6,954 bases of DNA from Actinomycetes bacterium (GCA_023442845.1 JAEZXC010000023.1:1-6954), one strand, 5' to 3'; shown: positions 1-6,283, counted from the stretch's first letter. Notes: generated by a model not told the origin, from the sequence alone. Program-made: numbers and translations.

Positions 1-49
1 CAGTGCCCGAAATCGTATTGCTTTTCGCGGAGGAGCTGCGAGGCGTCAT
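1..49 (-). CDS. Probable start of a SteA-like (Rv1697 family) protein, partial
   Basis: Four bases after the recN stop codon an ATG opens a frame that stays open to the window edge. It reads MTPRSSSAKSNTISGT, so only 16 residues are visible. In M. tuberculosis the gene directly after recN is Rv1697, a homologue of the cytokinetic-ring protein SteA. Members of that family, as I recall them, begin with a short variable leader followed by a Gly-Thr-Ala-Arg stretch, and the final Ser-Gly-Thr here fits that. No convincing Shine-Dalgarno sequence precedes the ATG, so expression would rely on coupling to recN. The identity rests on gene order plus a very short match, and both the start codon and the family are tentative. 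Confidence 0.4.
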   Translation of the reverse strand, partial: MTPRSSSAKSNTISGT

Positions 50-53
50 TTTG

Positions 54-1739
54 TCATGGTGCCACGCGAGCGCCCACAAGGAGCTCAAGCGCGTGGGCGC
101 GTGCCGAGGCCGAGTCCTCTTCGCCCGACAACAATCGGGCAATTTCCCGCACGCGCTCCTCGCCAGTCACTTCGTAGACCTGTGACACAGTGACGGCTCC
201 GTCAGAGGACTTCTCCACTACGACATGCTTATCCGCGTATGCGGCCACCTGCGCCAAATGCGTGACAACAAGTACCTGGTGAGTGCGTGCCAGCGCGGCA
301 AGCCGCTGGCCCACGGCCTGAGCGGCCTTGCCGCCCACGCCGGCGTCAACCTCATCAAAGACGAACGTGTGGGCGCGGTCGCCGTGCCCGGCAAGCGCGA
401 CTTCGACGGCAAGCATGATGCGCGATAGTTCTCCGCCCGACGCTGCCTCCGAGATAGGCCGGGCAGGTGCACCAGGGTGCGCGGCCAGCAGCATCGTCAC
501 ATCGTCGGCACCGTGGGGGCCGAGCTCACGCGGCTCAACGCGGATCGCAACCGCGGCATCGGCCATCGCGAGCAGTGACAGCTCTTGCTCGACGTGCGTG
601 GCGAGACGCTCGGCGGCATCACGGCGCCCTGCCGTCAGTTGCTCGGCGAGTTGCTCGGCCGCTGCACGCGCTGCTTCGGCACGTGCGCGCGCCGCGTCGA
701 CCTGCTCGTCCCAGTCGCCGCCAAGGGCGAGTTCATTGCTCAGCGACTCGCGTAACTCGATCAGTCCTGCTGCGTTCACGCCGAAGCGACGCTCGAGGCC
801 GCTGATCGTCGACAGTCTCAAGTTGATCTCATCGAGTCGAGCGGGATCAGCCTCGAGGCGGTCGAGATAGGTCGCGAGCTCTTGGGCAGCGTCTGCGGCG
901 CCGTATAGGTAGTCGGCAACACGGGTTGCGAGCAACGCGAGCGTGTCGTCGTGCCTGCCCACATCGTCGAGCGCGCGACGAGCCGATTCAAGGGCCACGC
1001 TTGCGGTGAACTCGCCGTCACCGGCGAGCGCCTCATGCGCGATCACCGCGGCGGCCCGCAACTCCTCAGAATGTGTGAGGACCTGGGCCTCGCGGGCCAG
1101 ATCCTCCTGCTCCCCCGGTTGGATGTCGGCTGCCTCAAGCGCCTCCAGGTCGATCCGGGCCCGCTCGATTCGGGCGCGTTCCGTCGCCTCGGAGCGTTCG
1201 AGTTCCTCGAGTCGCTTCGCGGCCTCACGCCACGCCGCCCAGGCCTCTTGATAGGTCGTCAACAGCGCCGCGTGTTTCGGCCCTGCGTACGTGTCGAGGG
1301 TCTCGCGTTGGCGTGCCGGCGTGCGCAGGCGCACCTGGTCCGCCTGGCCGTGCACCGTGACAAGCTCGGAACCGATCTCGCCCAGGAGCGCCTGCGGCAC
1401 CGTCCGCCCGCCCACAATGGCGCGTGACCGCGTCGTCGCGCTCACCACCCGCACAATCGTCACCGTGCCGTCGTCATCAATCACTGCACCAGCGTCGGCC
1501 GCTCGCTCTTTCGCCCCCGACGCTTCAGGAACGTCAAGCACCGCCTCAGCCGACGCTTCCGCAGCCCCCACACGCACAGCATCGGGCGTTGCCTTGCCGC
1601 CGAGAATGAGGTCGAGACCCGTCAGGATCATCGTCTTTCCCGCGCCAGTCTCACCGGTCACCACGGTGAGGCCCGGGCCCAGCGACACCGACGCGCGGTC
1701 GATGACCCCAAGCGAAGAGATCGTGAGCTCGTGGAGCAT
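54..1739 (-). CDS. recN: DNA repair protein RecN (SMC-like ATPase)
   Basis: RecN is a cytoplasmic SMC-like ATPase that is recruited early to DNA double-strand breaks and holds DNA ends or sister chromatids during recombinational repair. The 561-residue product has the normal family length (E. coli about 553). The N-terminal half-ATPase has Walker A GETGAGKT at residues 29-36. A long Ala/Glu/Arg-rich helical stretch, roughly residues 155-385, is the antiparallel coiled coil. The C-terminal half has the ABC signature SGGELSR at 434-440, Walker B VFDEVD with Asp462 and catalytic Glu463, and the H-loop His494 in VVTH. All ATPase elements are intact. The ATG at 1739 directly follows the nadK stop codon (TAGATG), with a GGGGAG ribosome-binding sequence lying over the end of nadK. 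In many bacteria recN is LexA-controlled; I saw no SOS box beside this start, so it probably depends on the operon promoter or on a promoter I did not detect. Confidence 0.97.
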   Translation of the reverse strand: MLHELTISSLGVIDRASVSLGPGLTVVTGETGAGKTMILTGLDLILGGKATPDAVRVGAAEASAEAVLDVPEASGAKERAADAGAVIDDDGTVTIVRVVSATTRSRAIVGGRTVPQALLGEIGSELVTVHGQADQVRLRTPARQRETLDTYAGPKHAALLTTYQEAWAAWREAAKRLEELERSEATERARIERARIDLEALEAADIQPGEQEDLAREAQVLTHSEELRAAAVIAHEALAGDGEFTASVALESARRALDDVGRHDDTLALLATRVADYLYGAADAAQELATYLDRLEADPARLDEINLRLSTISGLERRFGVNAAGLIELRESLSNELALGGDWDEQVDAARARAEAARAAAEQLAEQLTAGRRDAAERLATHVEQELSLLAMADAAVAIRVEPRELGPHGADDVTMLLAAHPGAPARPISEAASGGELSRIMLAVEVALAGHGDRAHTFVFDEVDAGVGGKAAQAVGQRLAALARTHQVLVVTHLAQVAAYADKHVVVEKSSDGAVTVSQVYEVTGEERVREIARLLSGEEDSASARAHALELLVGARVAP

Positions 1740-2585
1740 CTACTCCCCGTCCCCGTTTGCCGGACCGCGCCACCCCTCGATCGGCAGACCAAACTTGCGA
1801 ACCAAGCGTTCGGTGAACGGAGCGTCGGACGTGCGTGCAAGACGAACCACCTGTTCGCCCAAGCGCACTTCGATGCGAGAGCCGCGCTCCACCTCGACCA
1901 TCTCTGCACCGTCGAGCACGAGCAATGCCTCAGCCGGCGAGTGCTCGAGCACCTGCACCGCGAAGTAGGACGTGGGCCCCACCACAAGCGGGCGCGCGAA
2001 GAGTGCGTGCGCGGCGAGCGGCACCATGAGGAGCGCCTCAACATCGGGCCACACGACAGGTCCGCCAGCCGAGAATGCGTGCGCCGTCGAGCCGGTGGGC
2101 GTTGCAATCACCACACCATCGCAGCCGAAACTCGTGAGCGGCCGGCCATCAACACCAATCGCGACATCGAGAGTGCCGAGCATCTCCATCCGTTCGACCG
2201 TCGCCTCGTTGAGCGCCCACCCATGCTGGACCTCGCCGTCGGTGTGGTGAATGGTGACGTCAACCGTGCGACGTTCCTCAATCCAGAAATCGCCGCTCGC
2301 AAGGCGGGACGCCGCATGATGAATGTCATCGCGTTCCATCTCCGCCAAGAAGCCGACGTGTCCAAGATTCACGCCAAGCAGCGGCGCACCCGTATCACGC
2401 GTATCACGCGCGGCCCGGAGCATCGTCCCGTCGCCGCCTAACACCATGACGGCGTCAATGCGCTCACCATCAACCTCGGTGCACACGCTGATGCCCTCTT
2501 CCTCCAGCGCAGCGCGCGCCACCTCCGCGGCCTCGAGCGTCTCGGGCCGAAAGGGATTCGAAGCAATCAGAATGCGGCGGGTCAT
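1740..2585 (-). CDS. nadK: NAD kinase (ATP or polyphosphate dependent)
   Basis: The enzyme phosphorylates the 2'-hydroxyl of the adenosine ribose of NAD to make NADP, the only de novo route to NADP. The 281-residue product carries the family signature GGDGT at residues 50-54, with Asp52 as the expected catalytic residue. It then has the LGVNLGHVGFLAE block, the NE motif in ALNEATVER, and the Gly-rich segment ATPTGSTAHAFSAGGPVVWP that forms the NAD-binding and tetramer interface. It is shorter than the 307-residue M. tuberculosis PpnK, but all core blocks are present, so the difference probably lies at the termini. The ATG at 2585 overlaps the tlyA stop in an ATGA, and an AAGGAAGG ribosome-binding sequence (2588-2595) supports this start. 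recN follows with no gap. Assignment is secure; the phosphate donor cannot be decided from sequence alone. Confidence 0.97.
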   Translation of the reverse strand: MTRRILIASNPFRPETLEAAEVARAALEEEGISVCTEVDGERIDAVMVLGGDGTMLRAARDTRDTGAPLLGVNLGHVGFLAEMERDDIHHAASRLASGDFWIEERRTVDVTIHHTDGEVQHGWALNEATVERMEMLGTLDVAIGVDGRPLTSFGCDGVVIATPTGSTAHAFSAGGPVVWPDVEALLMVPLAAHALFARPLVVGPTSYFAVQVLEHSPAEALLVLDGAEMVEVERGSRIEVRLGEQVVRLARTSDAPFTERLVRKFGLPIEGWRGPANGDGE

Positions 2586-3403
2586 GGCCTTCCTTCGTGC
2601 AGCGCGGCGATGGCGGCATCGAGTTCCTCGGGACTGAGGGCCGGCGACGCCGCCGCGTTCCTAGCCTGCCATGTCCGGCGGGCCCATACGAAGAATTCCA
2701 CATTCCCGCTGGGACCTGGCAGGACGCTGGGCTCAAGTGCGACCACATCGAGGCCCGCATCAAGGATGGCATCGCACACCCGCCGCACCGCTTCGGTACG
2801 ACGCTCCGGCTTCGTGACGACGCCGTGCTTGTCGAGCGCTGATCGCGAGAGTTCGAATTGTGGCTTGATAAGAAGAACGAAGTCTGCGTCGGGCGCCGCA
2901 GCAGCGACGAGCGGTGGGATGGCGAGCGTCAAGGAGATGAACGACAAGTCGCCGACGACCAATTGCGCTCCTGCGCCCGGTGAGTCTGCGGTCAGATCGC
3001 GAATGTTGAAGCCTTCAACAGCGGTGACTCGCGGGTCCTCGCTGATCTCGGCGGCAAGTTGCCCGTGGCCGACGTCGATCGCGGTGACGTGCACCGCCCC
3101 GCGTTCGAGAAGAACTTGCGTGAAACCACCAGTGGACGCGCCAGCATCGAGCGCGGTGCGACCGTCCACCTCGAGACCGCGAGGGACAAATCGCTCGAAC
3201 GCTCCCGCTAACTTATGTGCGGCACGGGAGACGTAACCGTCCGCGCTGTCGGCCAGGGTGACAATAGCGTCGGCCGCTACAGGATGACTGGCCTTCGTTT
3301 CGACCTGCCCGTCGACAAGAACAACGCCCCCCGCGATCAGTTGTTGAGCGTGCGAGCGTGAACGTGCGAGCCCACGCGCGTACACCGCGCGGTCGAGCCG
3401 CAT
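2582..3403 (-). CDS. tlyA: TlyA-family rRNA (cytidine-2'-O)-methyltransferase
   Basis: TlyA proteins use S-adenosylmethionine to 2'-O-methylate C1409 of 16S rRNA and/or C1920 of 23S rRNA. Loss of the modification causes capreomycin and viomycin resistance in mycobacteria. Residues 1 to about 58 form an S4 RNA-binding domain (RLDRAVYARGLARSRSHA and following). A FtsJ-like Rossmann domain follows, with the SAM motif DAGASTGGF at 86-94. The K-D-K-E catalytic tetrad of 2'-O-methyltransferases is visible as Lys64 (AAHKLAG), Asp152 (VGDLSFISL), Lys180 (LIKPQFE) and Glu236 (SGNVEFF). Length is 273 residues from the ATG, close to M. tuberculosis TlyA. An in-frame TTG at 3406 is an alternative start that adds one residue. 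No good ribosome-binding site sits at normal distance: the nearest is GAGGAG at 3422-3427, 18 bases from the ATG, so translation is probably coupled to the small upstream gene. It overlaps nadK by four bases. Which of the two rRNA sites it modifies is not determined here. Confidence 0.95.
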   Translation of the reverse strand: MRLDRAVYARGLARSRSHAQQLIAGGVVLVDGQVETKASHPVAADAIVTLADSADGYVSRAAHKLAGAFERFVPRGLEVDGRTALDAGASTGGFTQVLLERGAVHVTAIDVGHGQLAAEISEDPRVTAVEGFNIRDLTADSPGAGAQLVVGDLSFISLTLAIPPLVAAAAPDADFVLLIKPQFELSRSALDKHGVVTKPERRTEAVRRVCDAILDAGLDVVALEPSVLPGPSGNVEFFVWARRTWQARNAAASPALSPEELDAAIAALHEGRP

Positions 3404-3415
3404 CAAAGGGGCGAC

Positions 3416-3586
3416 TTAGTGCTCCTCGCGCAAGCGCGATGACAGCGAATGCTGAATCTTGTCGAAGAACTCTGCTTGCGCGTCGAGGTCCTCAGGGACC
3501 TCCGTGACTGCCTTAAGAGCCTTCTGCACTTCCGGCGGGTAATGCACCTCACCAAGGGGCTCACGGGTTTCTTCGAACTTACTCAT
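3416..3586 (-). CDS. Conserved small protein of the HAD-tlyA intergenic position (Rv1693-like), 56 aa
   Basis: This is a 56-codon gene whose product starts MSKFEETREPLGEVHYPPEV and ends in SLSSRLREEH. It is soluble and charged, with no membrane segment, signal peptide or cysteine. It is predicted mostly helical after the Pro-Pro pair at 17-18, in the segment PEVQKALKAVTEVPEDLDAQ and the following AEFFDKIQHSLSSRLREE. The ATG lies one base after the HAD phosphatase stop (TGATATG), and the TAA is in frame with tlyA 12 bases further on. M. tuberculosis has a similarly short hypothetical gene, Rv1693, at this exact place, which supports a real gene. Ribosome-binding potential is weak (GGAG about 12 bases upstream), consistent with translational coupling. 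Function is unknown. Its position suggests either a small partner of one of its neighbours or a translational relay into tlyA. Confidence 0.85.
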   Translation of the reverse strand: MSKFEETREPLGEVHYPPEVQKALKAVTEVPEDLDAQAEFFDKIQHSLSSRLREEH

Positions 3587-3587
3587 A

Positions 3588-4604
3588 TCAGGAGGCTACT
3601 CCGAACTCCGGAATGCTTCCACCATCGATCGTGCCGCCGGCGTCGATTGTGGCCCAAGCGGCCGCGCAGGCGGCACGTACAGCGTCAATTCCCTCGCCCG
3701 AGACGGTGAGGACGTCGCCATCGACGCGCGCGGACGCGTCCCGCACATGCCAGGTCGAACCGTCCCGGCGGGGCGTCGGGTGAGCCTCGGCGAGGCAGCG
3801 GAGGTCCGCTCCAATGAAACTCGGGCGTTGATCGGGTGGGGACAGAATGACGTCGGCTTCATTGGACACGCCGGTGAGGACGAGTAGGCCCGGCATCCCT
3901 GCCGCGCGAGCCCCCTTGAGGTCGGTGTCGAGACGGTCGCCGATCGCAAGCGGCTTGCGCGCGTGAGCCGACGCCGCAGCCAAGTGGAACATCGTCGGCT
4001 CCGGCTTACCGGCAGCAGTGGGGGGCACCCCCGTCGCGTTGACGACAGTCGCGACAAGCGACCCATTACCAGGAGCGATCCCTCTGTCATTAGGGAGCGT
4101 GAGGTCGAGGTTCGACGCGAAGTAGCGGGCGCCGCCTTGGATTGCGTATGCGGCTTCGGCGAGATCTCGCCAGGAAATGTCAGGCATGAAGCCCTGCGCG
4201 ACAGCGTCGGGAACATCCTGGGCCGACGAAACGAGAGTGAAGCCGATCTCGGTCAGCGCCGTGCGAAGACCTTTGCCACCCACCGCAAGCACATGTGCGC
4301 CCGGATCGAGATCCGCTGCCATGAGGCGCGCAACCGCTTGAGCGGCCGTGAGCACTTCGTCAGGGTCTGTCGGGATGCCCAAGTCGCTCAAGTGCGCCGC
4401 GACTTCGTGGGGCTCTCGGTTCGCGTTGTTGGTCACAAAGACGAGGCTCATGCCCGCTTCGCGTGCCGCCTCGAGTGCTGCTGGCGCTGTCGGAATCGCG
4501 TGTGGACCGCGGTAGGCGACACCATCGAGGTCGACAAGGCCCGCATCGAAGATGTCGTAAAGCGGGGCGTCAGTGCCTTTAAGGTCTGATTCAGGCAATG
4601 TCAT
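3588..4604 (-). CDS. HAD-superfamily IIA (NagD-like) phosphatase, probable sugar/glycerol phosphate phosphatase
   Basis: The 338-residue product has all four HAD motifs. Motif I is VDLDGVAYRG with nucleophile Asp25 and acid/base Asp27. Motif II is FVTNN with Thr58. Motif III is Lys200 in AAGKPEP. Motif IV is GDRLDTD with Asp223 and Asp228. The large cap between motifs II and III (about 80-185) and the DGV-Y-G form of motif I mark the NagD-like class IIA group. The syntenic M. tuberculosis protein Rv1692 (about 353 residues) is reported to be a glycerol-3-phosphate phosphatase that recycles phospholipid head groups, so that substrate is plausible here but inferred from position. About 60 residues follow the HAD fold as an extra C-terminal segment (ARVDGDVLTVSGEGIDAVRA). 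The ATG at 4604 overlaps the upstream gene by 14 bases. An in-frame TTG at 4598 would sit 6 bases from a GGGAG sequence and is a serious alternative start. Confidence 0.92.
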   Translation of the reverse strand: MTLPESDLKGTDAPLYDIFDAGLVDLDGVAYRGPHAIPTAPAALEAAREAGMSLVFVTNNANREPHEVAAHLSDLGIPTDPDEVLTAAQAVARLMAADLDPGAHVLAVGGKGLRTALTEIGFTLVSSAQDVPDAVAQGFMPDISWRDLAEAAYAIQGGARYFASNLDLTLPNDRGIAPGNGSLVATVVNATGVPPTAAGKPEPTMFHLAAASAHARKPLAIGDRLDTDLKGARAAGMPGLLVLTGVSNEADVILSPPDQRPSFIGADLRCLAEAHPTPRRDGSTWHVRDASARVDGDVLTVSGEGIDAVRAACAAAWATIDAGGTIDGGSIPEFGVAS

Positions 4605-6009
4605 CTCCCGTCTCGACATCGTCTCCGTCGTCATCGAGTTCGTCGCCGATGTCATCGCCGAGATCATCATCGAGGTCATCGTCGAGGTCATATACGACCA
4701 CGTCATCTTCGTCGTTGATCGGTTCGTCTTCAACGAGAGGCGCCGGCGGCTCAACCTCGTCGGCACGGCCGATCTTCTCCAGCAATGCATAGCGGGCGTG
4801 TTCGATGCGTGCCCGTTGATCGGCGTCGGTCGGAATCAAGTTTTCAAGGATCAAGAGTCCTGCCTCGACCTGCCCCATGTCAGCGCGGGCACCCGCGACT
4901 ACCATCTGAAGCTCGACCTGAGCGGTGCGTGGCAATGTTGCCGAGGCGGGCGATGCTGCAAGTTCGAGAGCCTTTTCGGGACGTCCAAGACCTCGCTCGC
5001 AGTCCGCCACGAGCGCAAGGTGCTCGTGGGAACCGCTCAGTCGCGTCACGGTGCGGAACTCGCGCAAAGCCTCGGCGTAACGGCCCGTCGCATACGCAGT
5101 AATGGCAGCCGCTTCACGGACGATGTCAACACGACCACCCCGAGCAAGCGCAACCTGGGCGTGCCTGTACGCGAGCTCGGGATCCTCATCGAGCACGCGG
5201 CCCGCCATCACGAGGTGCCGGCCGACGTCCTCGGCGTTGTCTTTACTCAGTGTGCGCAGTCGAGCCCGGGCATCCCGGTCGAGATCCGCGGCCGTCACAT
5301 CCTCAGGGATATCGGGTACGTCCATGCGCGGGGCGCTGTCCCGGTCCCGCGGCGCACGAAGGCGCTCCGAAGAGCGATCGCGCTCGACACGCGGGCCCCG
5401 ATCACGGTCATTTCCCCACCGTGCGCGCGAATCGCCGTCATTACGCGGACGATACGGACGGTCACCACGATCAGGACGCGCACCACCCTCACCACGCGGA
5501 CGGTACGGACGGTCCCCACCACCAGCACCACCGTTGCGGGGGCGATACGGACGGTCCCCACCGGCACCATCGTTGCGCGGACGGTACGGACGGTCACCAC
5601 GATCAGGACGCGAGTCACCCTCACCACGCGGACGGTACCGACGCTCCCCACCGGCACCATCGTTGCGCGGACGGTACGGGCGCTCACCGCCGCCTTCGCC
5701 ATCACGGCGCGGGCGATACGGACGCTCACCGCCACCTTCATTGCGGGGACGGTACGAACGCTCACCGCCACCTTCGCCATCACGGCGGGGACGGTACGAA
5801 CGCTCACTGCCACCTTCGCCATCACGGCGCGGGCGGTACGGACGGTCCCCACCACCGGCACCCTCGTTGCGAGGGCGATACGGACGGTCCCCGCCACGCG
5901 ACTGAGCTCCGTCTCGCTGGGGTGCGCGCGCGCGCCAATTGGGCGCGTCTCCGTCTTGACGCCTGGGACGCCACTCACCTGCGTCGCTTGAGCGCGACTC
6001 GTCAACCAC
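4591..6009 (-). CDS. TPR-like helical protein with Arg/Gly-rich YRPR-repeat N-terminus and acidic tail (Rv1691 position)
   Basis: The product is 472 residues in three parts of opposite character. Residues 1-228 are a basic, disordered, Arg/Gly/Asp-rich region holding eleven copies of a GGDRPYRPRNDG-type unit. Residues about 236-418 are an Ala-rich helical domain with paired-helix periodicity (for example LAYRHAQVALARGG, AITAYATGRYAEALREF, LALVADCERGLGRPEKALEL), which looks like degenerate tetratricopeptide repeats. Residues 427-472 are almost purely Asp/Glu with scattered Val, Ile and Leu. No signal peptide or membrane segment is present. M. tuberculosis Rv1691, at the same place, is roughly 250 residues, so the shared part is probably the helical core and the basic array is an addition. 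The start is GTG at 6009, supported by a perfect AGGAGG nine bases upstream. Function is unknown. Arg/Gly-rich tails often bind RNA, and the position between rRNA genes and tlyA makes a ribosome-related role a reasonable guess only. Confidence 0.88.
   Translation of the reverse strand: MVDESRSSDAGEWRPRRQDGDAPNWRARAPQRDGAQSRGGDRPYRPRNEGAGGGDRPYRPRRDGEGGSERSYRPRRDGEGGGERSYRPRNEGGGERPYRPRRDGEGGGERPYRPRNDGAGGERRYRPRGEGDSRPDRGDRPYRPRNDGAGGDRPYRPRNGGAGGGDRPYRPRGEGGARPDRGDRPYRPRNDGDSRARWGNDRDRGPRVERDRSSERLRAPRDRDSAPRMDVPDIPEDVTAADLDRDARARLRTLSKDNAEDVGRHLVMAGRVLDEDPELAYRHAQVALARGGRVDIVREAAAITAYATGRYAEALREFRTVTRLSGSHEHLALVADCERGLGRPEKALELAASPASATLPRTAQVELQMVVAGARADMGQVEAGLLILENLIPTDADQRARIEHARYALLEKIGRADEVEPPAPLVEDEPINDEDDVVVYDLDDDLDDDLGDDIGDELDDDGDDVETGDDIA
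4594..4731 (-). repeat. Low-complexity acidic tail-coding segment
   Basis: This codes for residues 427-472 of the repeat protein, dominated by runs such as DLDDDLDDDLGDD. On the plus strand it shows as a run of near-repeats of gaggtcatc and gatgtcatc. It is coding low complexity rather than a separate element, but its monotony makes it a likely place for in-frame length change. Confidence 0.7.
5437..5895 (-). repeat. Tandem coding repeat array, 11 YRPR-centred units
   Basis: The array covers residues 39-191 of the first operon gene. The unit core is [DE]R[PSR]YRPR followed by N, R or G and an acidic/Gly pair. A variable Gly/Ala/Glu linker makes most units 12-14 codons long, and two long units end in RPDR. 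Eleven YRPR cores are countable, at about residues 44, 58, 72, 86, 98, 112, 125, 142, 155, 169 and 185. A higher-order duplication is also present: an identical 20-base stretch recurs at 5461-5480 and 5593-5612, exactly 132 bases or 44 codons apart, with similar flanks. All length differences keep the frame, as expected for a translated array evolving by slippage or unequal recombination. Confidence 0.9.
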
Positions 6010-6018
6010 GATTCAATT

Positions 6019-6024
6019 CCTCCT
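6019..6024 (-). promoter_or_regulatory. Ribosome-binding site deciding the GTG start at 6009
   Basis: The minus strand reads AAGGAGGAATTGAATCGTGG. The AGGAGG core is a full match to the anti-Shine-Dalgarno sequence, and nine bases separate it from GTG. The intervening TTG is out of frame and runs into TGA, so it does not compete. Confidence 0.8.
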
Positions 6025-6037
6025 TGCCGCTGCACCA

Positions 6038-6067
6038 ATTATGGCGATCAGGCGGCGACCCTGAAAA
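6038..6067 (-). promoter_or_regulatory. Candidate sigma-70-type promoter for the protein operon
   Basis: On the minus strand TTTTCA (6067-6062, four of six matches to TTGACA) is followed after 18 bases by CATAAT (6043-6038, five of six matches to TATAAT). Initiation would fall near 6030, giving a leader of roughly 20 bases with the AGGAGG site inside it. The candidate lies just past the rRNA terminator, where a new promoter would be needed. It is a consensus match by eye only. Confidence 0.45.
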
Positions 6068-6073
6068 GAGCCG

Positions 6074-6114
6074 AAAATGCGCGTAGGGGCCACCCAAATG
6101 GGCGGCCCCTCGCG
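6074..6114 (-). terminator. Intrinsic terminator of the rRNA operon
   Basis: The minus strand folds as an 11-bp stem, AGGGGCCGCCC with GGGTGGCCCCT (one G-T pair), closed by an ATTT loop. It is extended at the base by CGCG/CGCG across one bulged A, giving about 15 bp. After two bases it is followed by TTTT at 6077-6074. It begins eight bases after the 5S 3' end, the usual place for rRNA operon termination. The T run is short and offset, but the stem is very strong. Confidence 0.85.
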
Positions 6115-6121
6115 AAAGAAT

Positions 6122-6240
6122 GTCCGGCAGCGTCCTACTCTCCCACACCATCTCCAGTGCAGTACCATCGGCGCTGAGAGGCTTAGCTTCCGGGTTCGGA
6201 ATGGAGCCGGGCGTTTCCCTCTCGCTATGACTGCCGAAAC
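6122..6240 (-). rRNA. rrf: 5S ribosomal RNA
   Basis: The minus strand gives a complete 5S gene of about 119 nt, starting GTTTCGGCAGTCATAGCGAG and ending GAGTAGGACGCTGCCGGAC. The conserved internal blocks GGGAAACGCCCGG, CATTCCGAACCCGGAAGCTAAG and GCGCCGATGGTACTGC are all present. The two ends pair to form helix I (UUCGGCAG with CUGCCGGA, one G-U). The exact 5' and 3' ends could each be off by one or two bases. It follows the 23S gene and precedes the terminator, the standard bacterial 23S-5S order. Confidence 0.97.
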
Positions 6241-6255
6241 TCTATGGAGTTACAT

Positions 6256-6283
6256 CGGTTTCCCGACCGTATCTCGGGAACCG
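6256..6283 (-). other. Hairpin in the 23S-5S spacer
   Basis: CGGTT-CCCGA pairs with TCGGG-A-AACCG on the minus strand, making 10 bp with one bulged base and a seven-base loop. It occupies much of the 79-base spacer, and the position suits an RNase processing signal separating 23S from 5S precursor. Role inferred; pairing is directly visible. Confidence 0.6.

Noticed and set aside
328..870. Ser/Ala/Arg-rich plus-strand frames opposite recN, and similar ones opposite nadK and tlyA
   Set aside because: They are typical antisense shadows of GC-rich genes whose minus-strand partners have complete family motifs.
3591..3596. AGGAGG-like sequence near 3590
   Set aside because: It reads ggaggc on the plus strand, while the genes here are on the minus strand, and no plus-strand gene starts after it.
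4605..4790. N-terminal extension of the phosphatase frame up to 4790
   Set aside because: The extension (Met/Thr/Ser-rich) is the acidic tail of the upstream gene read in another frame, and NagD-like proteins begin close to motif I.
5437..5895. Regularly spaced repeats as a possible CRISPR array
   Set aside because: Units are in-frame, spacings are codon multiples of a degenerate peptide motif, and there are no unique spacers or cas genes.
4573..5991. A 472-codon open frame on the plus strand, antiparallel to almost the whole repeat gene
   Set aside because: Its product is a Thr/Arg/Ile low-complexity string in the repeat region. The openness follows from the codon composition of the minus-strand repeats, and it lacks a domain or ribosome-binding site, while the minus-strand gene has synteny, AGGAGG and a helical core.
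5250..6086. His/Asp-rich plus-strand frame resembling a metal-binding protein
   Set aside because: The DGTDGHHDQ-like pattern is a frame-shifted reading of the YRPR repeats (gg-acg-gta-c units) and has no independent support.
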